64,000 bases of DNA from Crambe crambe (Eukaryota > Porifera > Demospongiae > Poecilosclerida > Crambeidae). The first letter of the stretch is position 1, and every line of letters starts with the position of its first letter. Position numbers and translations under genes: made by a program. The stretch spans positions 4,339,001 through 4,403,000 of the forward strand of contig OZ004584.1 of NCBI GenBank assembly GCA_963924555.1. The letters are read 5' to 3'. The notes below the pieces were generated by a model. The model was not told where the DNA came from. It made no database searches and saw only the letters and a program-made list of their open reading frames with translations. Below are positions 46,935 to 62,200 of this stretch, piece by piece.

Positions 46935-49900
46935 CGTGTCACTTCTTGTGTTAACCTCAGCACTCTATACCTAAGTATTAGTGATTTACATGTAAACACA
47001 GATTTACCAAATTTGTTGAATCATGAGAAGGAGTACTGGTATGGGTACATTCTACAATCGGTTTACCAGTGCTTTCGATCATTGCGTGTCTACAAACTCC
47101 TCCAAGTGGATTTAGACTATTTCCATAATCTTCTGAGCGACACTTCGATGTGCTTGACCAAATTGCATGGAAGGAGTATTAATGTGGTATGTATTAGCAG
47201 TCATAGGTAGAAATCTCATTGCAGTTTTAATTAGCTAGCTTGATTTCATTTCTTAGAGAAACGCAATATATTGTGCCTGGCCACTCCTCATTGCACATGC
47301 CTGCATTAATTAATACAACAAGAAAAAAGAAAAAGAAAAAAAAACAAACAAAAATTTGATTTGGGTAGCTATATCAAGTGTGCAGCCATTGATCTTGGTG
47401 ACTTCCTTCAGTTTCTTCTTCATCTCTGTATCTTCTGGTTCTCTGCCTTAATTATGAGTGAAGATCTCTCAGTTGATTGTCCCTGAGGAGTATATTAATA
47501 TGTACTCTAATCATTGAGTTCTTTCTTGGCAAAAGATGCACATTACACATGCTAGGTGCAGGGCATGAAGGCTGGTATGGATGTCTTAGCAGCAAGAATT
47601 GTGCTTTTCTATAATGGTTGGACCCATTGCCCCAAAGTCACTGGTAGTTATACAAAGCTAATTTGAAGTGTATCTATCCCTTCAGTGCTTGTGGTTAGGT
47701 GGTTAGGCCTCTTTTCGACCCCTTGTGTTATACAGTAAATAGAAGCCCAGTGCTAGTGGGTTTCATTGTGCTCGATCAGCACACTTCCTCATAAGTACAA
47801 AAGTAAAATCTGAATTGCACTGTGTAGCACCGGAAGAGGCTTCTGCATTCACTTTATAAACTCTTTCGATAGCTTTAGGGTCCAGTGGCAATTTATGCAC
47901 TCATCGATTCTTTAAAGTAAATTCCTTTTAAAGTGCACTGCATGCATGAGGGACTACACTGGAAGGCCACACCCATTTTTAAATGTATGTAATTCGCTCC
48001 ATATACCTATTATAATAATAATTCGATGATCTAAGTTTTTTTTTGTTTTTTTTTTGTTTTTTTTTCGACGATTTAATCATCTTTTTTTTTTTTAATAATG
48101 GAATTCGATTATACACAGACAAACAAACAATGGTCTAACAAACAATGATCTAAGTAGCTATTGCACAGAGTATGAAATCTCTGATTGCTCTTGTTGAGAA
48201 TATAATTTCTTTCACTCTACTTTACAAATCATGCGCATAGCTAAAAAAATTAAGTACATACCTGTTTACTTGTATATACAGGTATCATTGCTTTCTCTCC
48301 TTCGCATAGTGTTTGCTTGTTTATCAGGCTTGTCAGTCAACACAATTGAATTACCTCACATTACCAGTGCTCTAGTTCCATACTTTAAGCATGGAATTAC
48401 AGATATTCGGATATCGGCACAAAATGCAGCCCAATTCCTCATACCGACTCTGGATAAATCACAAAACCATTTTTTCATTCTCAGTGCTCAGAATATACGT
48501 GATCTTATTGCTGCATCTGGAAAGAGTATGCCTGTTATTTCTTCTCTGAAATTACTTCTAGCTTATGGTAAACTTTCTCCTAACTGTGAACAGTTCCTGA
48601 AAGAGGATGTTTTTCCTTATACTTTATCTATAATGTGTGGATCATCGAGAAGTGATGAAAAGATTTTGGCTATTTCATTAGCAAAGATGCTATCAGATTG
48701 CCATGAGAGTACAGCAGTGAATAATGTGCCAGGTTATGATCATACTGATGCTACTGTGAAGGCCATCAGTGGGGAAACCCCTGTGACATCTGCTGACATG
48801 GCAATAAAATTATCCGATGTTTTATCATGTTTGATTAAACAAGTGCAGTCTTTCATGGATGCATGTTCTAAAGCTGAGTTTGATCAGACAAAAGAAAAAT
48901 TCACAATTTTCAGAGAATCACTGAAAGAGTTCAGTAAACAGTATATTACCTGTGATAATTCTGTGCTCAATGAAATGCTATTGTCCAAAAATGCGAACAG
49001 TATATTGCTGAATATAGTTATCGACCTTCTTCAAGGTAAATTGCATTTATTTTTTTTAAATAATCATAATAATCTACTCTCTTAAAATTTAATTTATAGA
49101 TTCAATCATTGCTGGTGATAATCAATTCATAAGATATGCTAATTTGATGATATTTGAATGCTGGCAAGCTCTGGTAAAGATGGAGAAAGGAATTAATGAC
49201 TTATTTAAAAGGCAACAAATTCCGTATCTAATTGATAAAGTTCTAGTTGCAATTACTTCTACTATTGCAAAAAAGCCATTGAATGAGGTAAATTATTGTA
49301 GTTTTTTTATGAAGAAAAATAGCAAAAAGCAAGCAGTTAAAACAGAGGAAATTGTAATTAGCTATAGTTAGCAATAATATTGACATGATAGTGTTAGCCA
49401 ATTTTAATAATTGTTCTCTCTTTTGCAGCTTATCCAAAAGTCTCTTTTCCTCTATTTAGACATTCTGGAAGATATTTTTTATTCTACCTCAGAACTAGAA
49501 CAGGAAGAGCACAGAGTTATGTTCTTGCCTGTTAAAAAATGTCTCATTGATGTCCAGATTTTGAAATACCATTTTCTTAAACCAAACAGTCAAGCCATCT
49601 TATGTTACCTTATTAATGAATCAGATGCTGATTGTGAGCAATATCCAGACCTTTGCATTGAAGAAAAGTTTGCAAGCGATATTGTCAAGCAAGTTGAATC
49701 ATATGGTGATACCAGTGGACTTTTGAGAAGTTTACAAAGAACCAAGTCGCTAGCTAGAATTTCAGGCAACCGCATTCTTTTAAGGCGTCACAAATTATTA
49801 CCAATTCTTCAAATGTGCTTGGAAAAGTATACTAATTCTGAAGTAGAAAACCTCTCATCTCAGCTGATTTATAGTCTACTCTCAGATCCATCTGATGCTT

Positions 49901-52900
49901 CAGAAGAAGAGGATCCATTTGCTACTCTTGAAAAATTTCTGACAGCCTGTTTTGAAGGTATAATTAAATTTAAAAAAGGCTGAGTAGGAGGGTGTGCATG
50001 AATCAATTCTATATTTTAGACCTGCAACCTGTGGTTTGTTCTTTAACATAACATATGTATGGCAATGCAATATTTTATCTTTCTGGCATTCCATTGGATA
50101 GCTGTCAAAAATTAATACTGACTCGGGAACAACCAAGCACCAGACCCTTATTCCTTTATTGGTACAAGGGTTGGCTAGCCAAACTAACCACATACTGGTA
50201 ATAGACAATGATATTAGGGAGCACCCAATTTGTAGTGCTCATAATGTTAATTAACATGATGCATATTTTCTTGCATAGATAAGGAAGATTTGGCTGGAAT
50301 AGATGAGTTGGTGACTACAGATAGCAATGTTCCTGTTTTGGAAGATCATGCTACTCATTTGTATAGAGTCATGTCTCTATCACATGATGAGTTTGAGCGA
50401 GTCCTCTACTCTAGTAGGCTTACTGACGTATCGTATCTTGTGAAAGCTGCACGAAACCTTAAAGAGCTGAGTATTATTTATGATGATGACAGTAAAAAAA
50501 CCGACAAAGTGACTAAGATTTTTGAAAGTCAGATTATAACGATTTCAGAGAGGTTTTTACCAGAATTAGCATGCGTATCTTTTAAAGCATTGAAGGATGC
50601 TTATTCAGATACTCTGTCATGTAAGTTGGTTGATAATAGTAAAATATTGTGTCAGCTTGCTATACACTGCCTTGTTATTTTTGCTGCAGGTCTTGATCGT
50701 GAAATTTACTTCAATAGTTTATTGCCCTATCTTCACGGTCTTCACTTCATTTTTGAGCAGTGGTCGAGAATGGATGGTGGCGTTAAGGCTACTTTGGTGA
50801 GCCATGGAGCATTCCACTTACTGCTACAAGAGCTTCACACAGCATCAACTACAAAGGTCTGTGGGGAGGGGGAGTAAGCAAACCTCTCCAACCAATTTAG
50901 CTAACTTTTGGTGGTGGGTTCACACATGCATGTACGTATAGGCATATAATTGCTATGATGGTTAATACATTTCGAAAAAAAAATTATATCCACATTTAGA
51001 GATAACATAAAGCTTGTGGGTTGGGGAACTCCATGCATGCATTTTGAATCGGCTATACAGCTAGAATGGAACCCCTCAATGTGCCTGATAGAATTTGGAA
51101 ATTTTTCTGCGTCCCATAAGTTGATAACAATTATAGTGATGTTATCCAGTCCACTCTTTAGTGAGAAGTTGAACTCTGCATTATTTGATATATTTATTAT
51201 CCTTTTATAGATCATCACAGATGATATTGTGTACTGTGTGCTTACTGCTCTGTACAATATCCTCCTTGATCCTGATTTGGCGAAGCGATTTAGAATAACC
51301 GTAACAAAGAAGTTACTGAACTACTTTGTAACTAGTAATGATGCTGAAATTCGTCTCCTTGCAAAGTTTTGCTTGAGTTGTATTCACATGTTACTCTCAA
51401 GAGCAGAAATAAACCACGTCCCTCTTCACCCGAGTGAAGCCGACATGTTATCTCGATACCTCAGAGGAGTTGGGCGATTTTTCGGTGGATACGAGAACTT
51501 AATTGTTACCATTGAGAATCTAGCTCGTGTCCCCCAAAACTGGCAAATTTTTCTTGATGCTGGTATTGTCAGTGCATTAAAAGCATCAGCTTGGAATAAA
51601 GTGTCGTATACTGATGAAATTCTCACTGCATTGCTCAATATGATTCCAGAGCCTGATGTATCAGACGTGCAAAGACACAAACAAAAAATCATAACACCTC
51701 TTTGTAATTCAGTGACAACATTGCTCACTTCAGATCCTGTTTTCATGAAGCATATTCGTACATCTAATAGGATCATATCCAAGGGATTAGTAGCATTGCT
51801 GTGTCCAACTAATTCAGAGAAACTAGGTATGTTTTTATATATAATGAGCTATGGTATTTAATAGCACAAATAATGTAGGGATACACGAGGCGAAGCCAAG
51901 TGCTATTTACTGCATTACAAGTGGTATTAATAGCTAAGTTGTTAGTGGTTGTTCTTACAAGTAACTAAGGCTTAATACCCTCATAAAAATAAATTTTAAA
52001 ACGTCCATATCTTCTTTATACTACCCCCTATAAGCTTGATTAAGAGACCTCTCTTTGAGAGCTTTTGCAATAGTGTACTTAGTTACATGACCTCAGTGGT
52101 TAAAATTTTTTGGTAAATCACCACATACCTATGAGGCCCTATCATAGCCCAGCTGTTTTGAATGAAGGGAGTGGATTTCAAGGGGGCTTTCCAATAGTGT
52201 ACTTAGTTTATTTTAACTACATAATTATTAGCACATGCATGGGATAAGTGTGCTATTACAGCTTGTGTGTTATTTTAGTCTTCATGTGCTATTAATTACA
52301 GGAAGTATGTATGGCTATATGCCTATTAGGTAAAAGAACCATCAATAAAATTAATTATATAAAACTTTATTGTAGGTCTTGATGATATACAACTGCTGTA
52401 TGACATAAAAAGGTATGCTGATTGCATTATATTCTGTGATCACTTCATGGCTAAAGATGCATGCAGTGGCCATGAAAAATTAAAAGTACAACTTTATCAA
52501 GCCAAAAGTTTATACCATGAATATAATCATGAACTTATGGAACAAATTGAGAGACAAAATAGCATGCCTGGTATGGAATATAAAGATATGATGCAAAGTT
52601 TTTGTAAAAGCCGCATCTTACAGGTTATCAAAGTAGTTTCTAAAATCAAAGAGAGCTCCTCTTTGCAAGCTCCAGATAGTGTTTCTGAAGATATATCATG
52701 TGCCCAAGAGCTGTACGACAATGAAGTATCTTTCATGCTCGACAAAACTTTACTTGATTGTCTAGTTTATAATGTTAAAGAAGTTTCCATTTGTCTGCTC
52801 TGCCACAGCAAAACTCGAAAGCTTATACACAGTCATTACATTCCTAAAGCTATACTACAAGAGTTTGTTAAAGCTTTGGGGCTTGACCCAGGAGAGAGTG

Positions 52901-55277
52901 TGTTTGTTTTCACTCCAAATGACCATCCTTCAAACTGGCAGCTTAAATCTGCTGCAAAAGCCACCTTTTCTATGCTGTGTAAGATGTGTGATGGAACCAT
53001 ACTAAGCAAGGATGAAAACTTATTCAAGACTAAAATTTTCAGTAAAATATATCAGAAAAATAGTCCAGGTTCTCAATTTCAAGAACATTCTGTGCCTTAT
53101 GGTCAATTCCTTTACAAGTTTGCTGCTGGTTTAGTGTTTAGAAATATAGCCCCACTTTATAGCAGTATATGTGCAGAAATTGGTGATTTTTCTCAGCCTC
53201 AACATGTGATGCAGTCTTGCCGAGAGGAAATTTTAAACCTGATTTCCGCACAAAAAAGACTAAAAATATATATGATACCTCTTCCATCACAGCTCCCTAA
53301 CATATTTCCTCAAATATCAGGGTGGGATAGGTTTGTTATTTTTACAAACTCCCCCTATGGTGCACATAAGCTTTTGCAACCTGGGGAGCCAATGGTTCCC
53401 AAGTCGCTTTCCTGCTTCATGATCAAAATAGGCATTATGGTTTTCGTAGTCTCGCTAGACAAAAAGCTTGATACAGAATTGGAAAAGCTTTGCCCTTTCT
53501 ACCAAATTCAACAATCTGACAAAGAAGATGCTACTTTCACAATGAAGATTCCCGAAGATCAAGAAAGAGGAAAGTGTATCCCCCAGAATATTTGGTGGAG
53601 TTTGATTGGGTGGGCCAAAAAGGAAATAAACTCAACTTTATCTGTTGGTCTTCTGGTGAAGCCACCACCTAAACTCTCAGGTAAATTCCAAGCAGGTCAA
53701 TTGTTAAAGGATATACTGACATCAAAAGATTCCATCACTCAACCTGTCATTGCTAATTTATTGCCTCCTGGTTTTGAGCTTAATTTTGAGAAGCATGGCA
53801 CTCTACCAGAAAAAGTTATTCTTATTCCAAGCACTCATGTTATTCTATTACATTCTCCCTTTGAGACTTCGAGTGCTAAAGGCTATGTTGTGATAGGAAA
53901 GCAAGACTCTGAAAGCGTCAAAAACAACAGGTCTGAAATCAAGAAAGAAAAACCAGCCTTATACTCGATTAAAAAAGAGCCTTATATTCTTGTTTACTTG
54001 GAAGATAGGAGGAAAAAAATAGTTGTCAAGACTGGATTTTATCTCGATGATGAGAGCTTTGATGTGAAGGATGCTCTTCCTGGTGTGCCCACATCAATGA
54101 AGTATTCTTCAGATGATATAGTGAAGGAGCTTATCAAACAGGTGCCAAGTATTATCCATGGCGTACTTCGCATTAAAGGATTTCAGAGTTTGAAATCACT
54201 GCTAACTTGGCAAGAATCGGTGAAGAAATTTTTCAAGGGAAATGATAGCAGGTAAGCCAGAAATAATTTTCCACTAATCGGAAAATAATAATGCTACGTA
54301 CATGGTAGCTATAGCTATATACCTAAAGTAGCTATAATAATTGGCTAGCATGCACTCTCTCACATGAAAGTGCAAGCGTTATGCTTCCAGCCACCACTAG
54401 TTAGTGTCTTGTAAGCTGACTCTAACTTTCAATGATAAATACAATGGTAAGAGACTTTGCATTCACCTTGCCCCTTGATCATTCACTACAACTTTCAACC
54501 AATAAATGGATAATCAGCTTTCTGTTAATGCAGAAATTTTGAATTAAGGAAGATATTATGTAGACTAGGTAAATGCAAATTGTAATACAGATTTAGATAC
54601 ATGCAGAAGACTGTTTTATTATTGAAATCACAGCTAGCACCATTATTTGGTCATATTATATGGAGTCCAATAAGAGTTGATTCTAGCCAGTGCATTTTTT
54701 TTCTAGGCCAGCTCTTACTCTGGATACAAGGTGTATTAAGGAGAGGTGTATCTACTGTGATATGCGTTGTGATGTTTGTTTACAACCATCTCGTGATCAT
54801 TTTAAAGTGATGGAGTTTCCCACTCTCGGAAATGTTTATTGCTGCAGTGAACTATGCTCAAAGTTTTTGCTCTCAGGTTCCAGGGAATGCATTGTTACAG
54901 ATGAAATAGAAGATGTTCTTAAAGGAGAGAAAGCAATAATGCAGGGTTGTTTCACCATTGATGACTTGGATTATCCTGGTTTGAAGACTACTGTACAATT
55001 TGTTGTATGCCAAACATCTGAGGGTATCAAAGGTTTGCATTCAATTCCACCTGGCACAATGTACATCAAGTTATGGCAACGTAGCATACACAAGCCCAAC
55101 TGCATTGAATACACTATAGATAAAGATTTCAATGCTATTGAAGTGCTGAACCCTGACAACCTCAATTTTGTTTTCAGTGATGCAGAAGTGAAAGAAATGA
55201 TGATTCAGCTTCATGATATGCTTATTAAAGCAGGAATACCCTATCGCTATGCTGCCTTGAACCTAACAGCTATCTAG
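46935..55277 (+). CDS. Large helical-repeat protein with HNH-like zinc region
   Basis: Eight exons join in phase: 46935-47186, 48282-49035, 49100-49287, 49429-49957, 50279-50856, 51211-51826, 52376-54251, 54707-55277 (TAG), 1,787 residues and probably more upstream. The first 1,000 or so residues are helical with ARM/HEAT-like spacing (weak repeats such as 'EIRLLAKFCLSCIHMLL'). The 52376 exon carries C-x2-C (52792-52803), then SHYIP, then C-x2-C (52978-52989, 'MLCKMCDG'), the arrangement of an HNH/treble-clef-like finger found in uncharacterised cnidarian and sponge proteins. The following stretch ('YKFAAGLVFRNIAPLYSS') belongs to the same conserved region. The last exon has a Cys cluster (CIYCDMRCDVC, then VYCCSELC). 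No catalytic role can be claimed. It converges on the ROC-COR-Death gene. Confidence 0.75.
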
Positions 55278-56296
55278 CTACTGATATAATAAAATTCTTG
55301 GTATGCAAAATTAATAATTCTAAAATTTAATTATTGATCTCATGTATTATAAATCTTAGTTGATTTTAATGCCTTCACATCCTTAATGTGCTGGAATTTT
55401 TGACCACAGTTATAATGTAGCAGAGCTAAAACTGCTAAAGCTTCAGCTGATGATGTCATCATAATTATCGCAACAGAGATAGCTACTCTGAATAATGGCC
55501 ACTGAAATCGTCCTTTATAGAGAGGTGTCCTTTATTCAGAGATCACTCAGCTAATACACAAAGTACTATGGTGGGACATCCTTTACAGAGAGAGGTGTGT
55601 CCTTTGTTCAGAGTGTAAGGTTTCACTGTATATAATAGTGTCCTCTCATTTGACCCCCTAACCTTTAAGAGAGTAAGTTCACTGACTTGCTTCCACACCA
55701 TATACAGTGCTGAACGCATGTGCATGCTTTACTTCATATGGCATGGAAGTCTGAGTCTCTATCACATGTGTACTAGCAACTAGCTATAGCTATACAGTGA
55801 GAACTCCAAACAACAGCCAAGTTCAGGACAGGTTATCTGATCTTTGTAGAGAGGCTGGCCCTTCTTGGAGGTTATAGGAAAGGTCATTTCGTTCCATTCG
55901 GTTTGGCTGTTGTAGAGAGTTTGGTTGCTTTTCGGAATCCCCTTCTTTGGAGGTTTCACTGTACTGGCAATGCTGTAATATATTGGGCCATAATTAATTT
56001 ATGACATTACACATCACATGATTAGTGTGTATTATGTGGCCATGGGCTTACTTTGAAAGAAAAGGTCAATAAAGTGATGCCAAAAATTGCTATAACATCT
56101 ATAGATAATGCAGTGTACAGCTATATAAAATAGCTTGCTAGCTACTCAGTTATGTTAGCATACAAAAGAGCAGGGTTCAGTCATGGCTTGCAATAACTTG
56201 AAAAAACATCAGCTATTTCCATGAGTCCTGCATGGAGCAATGAATTATGCCTTGAATCAGAGCTCATCATTATTATTCTGTGCATACTGTACTTAC
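55278..56296. other. Convergent intergenic region with MITEs
   Basis: Between the stop of the plus-strand gene and the last recognised exon of the minus-strand gene. Contains a CAGTG-ended MITE at 55796-55962 (CAGTGAGAACTCC...GGAGGTTTCACTG, TA at both ends) and a related piece at 55490-55632. The 3' exons or UTR of the ROC-COR-Death gene must also lie here. Confidence 0.6.
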
Positions 56297-59200
56297 TGCT
56301 CTTTCAATTTTTTTGACATGAGTAGATGTGACTGGCCCTGGTTCTGATTTGTACCGTTTATAACCTGTAGATAAAATGGTCACAAGAGGATTTATAAATT
56401 AGCAAATAGATTACAATTAGTTTCATATAACTATACCTATTATACGATTCTTTGTAATCTTTTCAGCCAATGCTGCATCAGCTCCACCATTACCAGCTTT
56501 CACTGCCTCCACTAACATACTCCATGTGGGCTCACCAAATCTTTTAACATTATAATTCTTTTTCAGCCATTTTTTCAGAACACTACAAAGGCAACACTCA
56601 GCATTCCCTTTATTATCCTTTTCTATAGTGTCAAGTAAGTCCATACTAAGATGCAACTTTGTACCAAACGGATACCATCGGGCAGCTAAACTGCTTACTT
56701 CATCAGAGACATCCTCATAATCATCTTTGTCTAGGGAAATAATGTTGTGATTAGATTTCTGTAAATTGGGAAATTTTTTTGTTGATATATTTTCGTAGTG
56801 ACCCTCTATACTTGAGGAGAAGATTGATATAATGGTACATTCTAATTAGCAGGAAAGGAATATAAGAAAACCACTTGAAGTATAGTAGCCGTAATGACTA
56901 AAGATTCAAATGAGCCAAAAATAACCATTCCTACCATTTAAAAAAAATGAACTCCATTTTTTTTTTGCCTCGGCACCGAAGTACCGAGGCGCAGTGCTGG
57001 AAGCGACTATGCATGGGCGATGGTAGACATGGTATGTTTCACGTGCACGCGCGATGATGCAAGATGATGTGTATCGAGCACGTGCATTAATTCATAGATA
57101 ATAGAGCACTCCGTGGATATGAAACGCCCGCGAATACAGATGGTATACAGATATTTCTCAGGACAATCATCGCAGCGCTTGTTAATCTGTAACTAAGAAA
57201 TCGCGAGATGTAACCAGGCAACCCTCCCAGGGCTGCAGCTAAGTTTGGGCTGCTGGAGCTTCTCATGAGCCTTGATTCAGGTCATTTCAGTGTGAAACTG
57301 TGGACAATACACAAGGTGACTAGTAGCAAAAATATAATTTGTTGTTTTTGCTTAGACCAAGCAGAGGGCCAGAATGAAATGAATGATTTCCCTAGTAACA
57401 ACTTTGTGTTAGATTTTCTTACACTGGATATCTATTGTAGAAGAATCTAGTTTGCATGGAGCTTCAATTCTTTATCAAATACTTGAAGAATCTAGTATTG
57501 AAGTATAATAAGCTATGGAAAAAGAGCATTGGCACCTTTTCCAAAATTGAGGTCCTCCATTTTGTGTTAGATTATTTCAGAGAGTTATTGAATGATGCAC
57601 TTAAACTGTGTATTATTGTAGTACACAGGTCAGTGTGCTTGTAGAATGTGGTGATCTTGTTGGCATAACATGCACAACTTCATAAGCACTCTTCCATCTA
57701 CGACTGATCGTCTGTGCACTACCACTTTACCCGATGAACATCAGCAGGTATTAACCACAGGTGGACCAACAATCTCAAGCTGTTCAAAAGATTATATGAT
57801 GAATGTACTTGTTCATCAATGTATGTGTGTGGTACAGCAACTTTCATTTGATAGAAGATTTTCAAACACCTTCTGGAAGTGCACCTGATGATGATACTGC
57901 TGTTTCCTATTGAACACAAGACTGTGGTGGTCTGCTGTTGGACATCTGCCCATTCACCTGGAGCATTATTCTTGCAAATCTCTTTGAATAACATTTTTAT
58001 AAATTCTTAAATATCTGTCCTTTTTAACATAATTTTAAGAATTTGTTTGAATAATATCACACTCTATGTATCTATAACCTAGCTACAGTATTATTTAATC
58101 ATTGATGACCATCCTGCTATTGCAACTTACTTCTAAAGTCTCTTCCTGGATGCAGCTATGAAAGTCCGTATTTTTAATGTAATTTTAATTAGTATTCCGT
58201 AAATGGGCGTTGCAATGATTAAACCTCAAGAAAATTAATATCCGGGAGCGTTTCATATCCACGGAGTGCTCTATTATCTATGATTAGACTATAGCTACTA
58301 TACGAGAGTGTGGGGATTCTAAATCACTTAGAGTCCCTCTGTGGAGGGACTCTACATATAGAATCCACCCCTTAGGCTATTATTGATAACAAGAGTTGTT
58401 TTTTTGTTTTTTTTTGTTTTTTTTCCTATAGCTACAGGTTCTAGGGATAAAATGAAGGAAGACAATAATGAAGTCATATAGCTATAGCAGTAGCTAGCTA
58501 GCTAGTTAGTTAGCTATTAGTGTAGTTATTGATGCTAATGTTTATAGAAGAATGTCTGCAGCTATATAATTTTCTTGATGCATTAGCTATAGCTGAGGAT
58601 GAAATCTGATCCAGCAGGTAGGTACTAGTGTATTTGCTGGATATTCATTTGAATTTTTTTCTCCCAAAATAAATCTGATCATTTAATATACTGCAAGTCG
58701 GTTCATGAAGCCTTATTTCTACATTTGTACTACGATATTTTGCCCACTGATTCTTCATCCGAACACAATACCTAGTATCTTCCAGAGTCTTGGATTTTTT
58801 TCTCACTGCAGTAGCTGATGCAAAAAGCTCGTTAGTTGGAAGGGTGGGTCTCGTAGTACGTACATCTTGTATTTCCGGTGCTAGCTCAGCTTCACTTTAG
58901 CCTATATCCGAAAGTCAGTTTGCAAAAGAACGAGAACGGGGGAAAGTTAGCTTCAAGTTCATCCATTCTCGAGTGGTTTGTTTACGAATTGCTTACGGCG
59001 CTATATAGCAACGGTTGCTATAGTCTAAATAAGTTAGACACCTCGACCAACGGGATCTACGGTATTTAGAAACCCTCGGGGCCTTAGTAGCGCTCTCGCT
59101 GCGCTCGGGCTGCTACAGCCCAGGGCCCTCGGGTTTCTAAATACCGTAGATCCCTTGGTCTCAGTGTCTAACGTATATTTAATTTATAGCTAGCTAGCTA

Positions 59201-62200
59201 GCTAGGCATACAGTACTAAGGACAAATAGCTAGGCTCGACACCGTGAAGAAATTCTTGGCCGTCTTTGCCAACAAATCAAGCCCATTATCACATGCAGAG
59301 AACTGACTAAAGACAGCAGTGAACAAGAGATTGCAGTGTACACAAACTAGTGATCGTTTGAAGTGCCAAAGAGAGAGCCATGGTGAAGGAGAATCTCAGA
59401 ACTAAGACTTTGAGGCTCCCAAACAATAAGAGAATCCTTCAATCAAGCTATGCGTGAGAATAACCATTCAAAACGGCAGTTCGAAAGCAAGAATACTAAT
59501 AAGCCATGTTGCTCGGTGCTGCCAGAATTAAAAAGAAGCTGAGAGAAATATTTTGGCAACATTTGACCTCGCAAACCCCTGCACTTTTTATTATTTATGC
59601 CCTTGCACCAAGTGTTCAGCAATTCCAAACAATCATCCTTGTAGGACTCTGGCTTTAAGCCAGTGATCCCTCAGTGTATCTTTATCGTCTCTTTATACCA
59701 ATGTCACATTCACTGTAAAAGCATTTAATAAATATAAATTTAGATTGCACTTAAGTACGTGTCGAGGCATTCCTAGTCTTTTCAAAGACTAACTTGTTAT
59801 AAACTCCATAAGATAATAGCTACACAGTTTTATGTGTAGGTGATTTTAAGAATTTTGGGAATGCAAAGGTTCAAAATTTGTTATAAATTTCACGACAAGC
59901 TAACTTTTCACAAAAAAAAAAAGAAAGCTGAGCAAGGACTGGGTAAAAAGTGCTATTCTTACCTTGTACAAAATAGACTAAGTGTAAAAGCTAACTAGGG
60001 CAATGTGTAAGTAAGCAAGCAAGTATTCTTAATTCAACTCTTTAGAAGATTTTCATTTGCTGTTGAGTATCTGTAGCAATGTGTAGCATTTGATAGTGAG
60101 AAAGTGAGCAATAAAACTAGCTGAGAGCTCCAGTGCTTGATATTGCTATCACAAGAGTCATGTAATTGGTGGTTCCAACCAGGAAGCTCCATACATTAAA
60201 TACTTACCACGAGCACTTAGATAAGCCAAGCACCTACAATTGACTTTGATAAGCCTAGTGCCTCTCTAAGACAAAAGGCCATAGAAAACAATCTAGCTGA
60301 ATTTGCACATTATGCACATGCAGCACTACTATTTTTTTTTCCAATTTGTACCAGCTAATGTAACAGAAAAAGAAGCAAATTCGGGACACGTGTACATAAG
60401 GCATACACCTGGGGGGCATTTTGGAGTGTAGACCTAGATATATAATATTTCAATGAATCATGACCTGAGAGTCAGCTCACTCGCTGCAATTGCTGTATAA
60501 TGCTCTATTTTCAAAGCACCAATATTTCTAGGGTAGCTATTTTGCGGAATAATTTTCAAGGATCATTAAAATTTCAAACCCATCTACAAAATGAAAAATA
60601 TATATAGTGCGCACACATAGAACTGCGTGTTTTTGCAGCTCCCCTTGATAGTAGCTGCTCTCTCACTACGAGAATTTGACAGCATAGTGGAGGCTACGCT
60701 GTGTACACACCATGTTCTATACTGCTCTTCCTCCTATTACAGCCTTTTCTTTTCTTTTTTTCTTTTCCTTTTTTTGACAAAAATCTAGTGTATGGCCCTC
60801 TGGTGTAGCTAGATCCTTGCTTCAATACGGTATATAGAGACTTTCGTTTGCTGCTTCAATAGAAAAGGATGAACTGTCAGCTTCGTTGCTTTGAAGGATT
60901 TTTAGAGCTAAAGTATAACGATAAAGAGATGACAGCTGCACTGTACTACAATTTACGTATTGCACACGTGCGTATATAACACATGGCTACTTAGGCAAAT
61001 TATTCGAGGGTACGATTTTCGTTTCTTGAGCAAAATTCATGAAAACCTCGAAAATAAAGCACCTCAAATATAAAAGCGTTATACGGTATAATAAGTAAGT
61101 TGTTTAATGAAAATAAAAAGTAATATGAACTGGTACAAGGAAGTTCAGTGTGAATAAAATGGTGAAGCTATCACACAAAAAGAGAAGATTAAAAGGAGGA
61201 CAAAAAACAGTGCTTCTAGAAGCACCCTCGAGTAGTGCCTGTATAGTAGCTGCGCCGGTGTTTGATTACGGAAGTAGTAGCTATACGTATAATGATGCAC
61301 ATTGGCATGAAACTATCACACATGCATTACTTCTTAAATAGACTCACCAAGAGGAGAACTTGGTTCTTGTGCAGTCTATGAGAAGTATGCAAGAAGAACA
61401 TAAAGATTGCATGCTCTCATTAGAACTTAAGAACTAACCTTATCAAACCAAATTTCACATTCTTCAGGAAAATTACTTGTTTTATAGTTAACAGAACATT
61501 CTAAGGCCCATGGTACTTTCTTAAAAAAGCGTACATATGCAAAGTGAGATCGGCAGCAATTTTGGATTGGACAATAAAATGCCTGTTTTAGATCGATATT
61601 GTAGTTTAGCATGTGTATCACATTGGAGAGGCTGCTTTCAGTGTGGAGTCTTACATGGTCGCAAATCTCATGTATAGTGGGTTTCTTCCGTTCGGATACA
61701 TGTTCAGGAAGAATATCAATGCTAACATGATTTGAAGCCACTGTGAATTGGAATTTGTCCAGGAAAGGACCTACTGAGAAGCAGATTTGATTCCGAAAAA
61801 TTTCATTTTGTTTGAACTCCCATTCAAAGTCTAAATCTGGTCCTGGATGAAAAAAATCAGCTACCAGTGGTCCAAACAGACCGTAAGGACAAAAGCCACA
61901 GCTAAAAGTGAAGAATAAAGAAGGGTGGCATTGTGAATCTGCAGCTGCAGCTGCAGCTGGATTTTCTTGATTATCTCTACGGACAAGTGCACAGGGAAAA
62001 AAATACTCACCACCATTTCCCAAAGGGACGACAATGCAGAGGTGCTTAAGTAACTTGAGCAGCTGAGAAGAGGAAATGACATCATCTGAATTCTTAAAAT
62101 TTTGAGTGGAAAATATTCCTTTCTTGACAAATTTCTCCCTGCTATGCATGTTACCGTGGAGTTTCTCGAATGTAAATGTGTTCATAATTAAATCTTCCAT

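Noticed and set aside
57265-57888. Three short ORFs as a transposase
   Set aside because: They lie inside a TIR element but show no transposase motifs and are too short; treated as non-autonomous.
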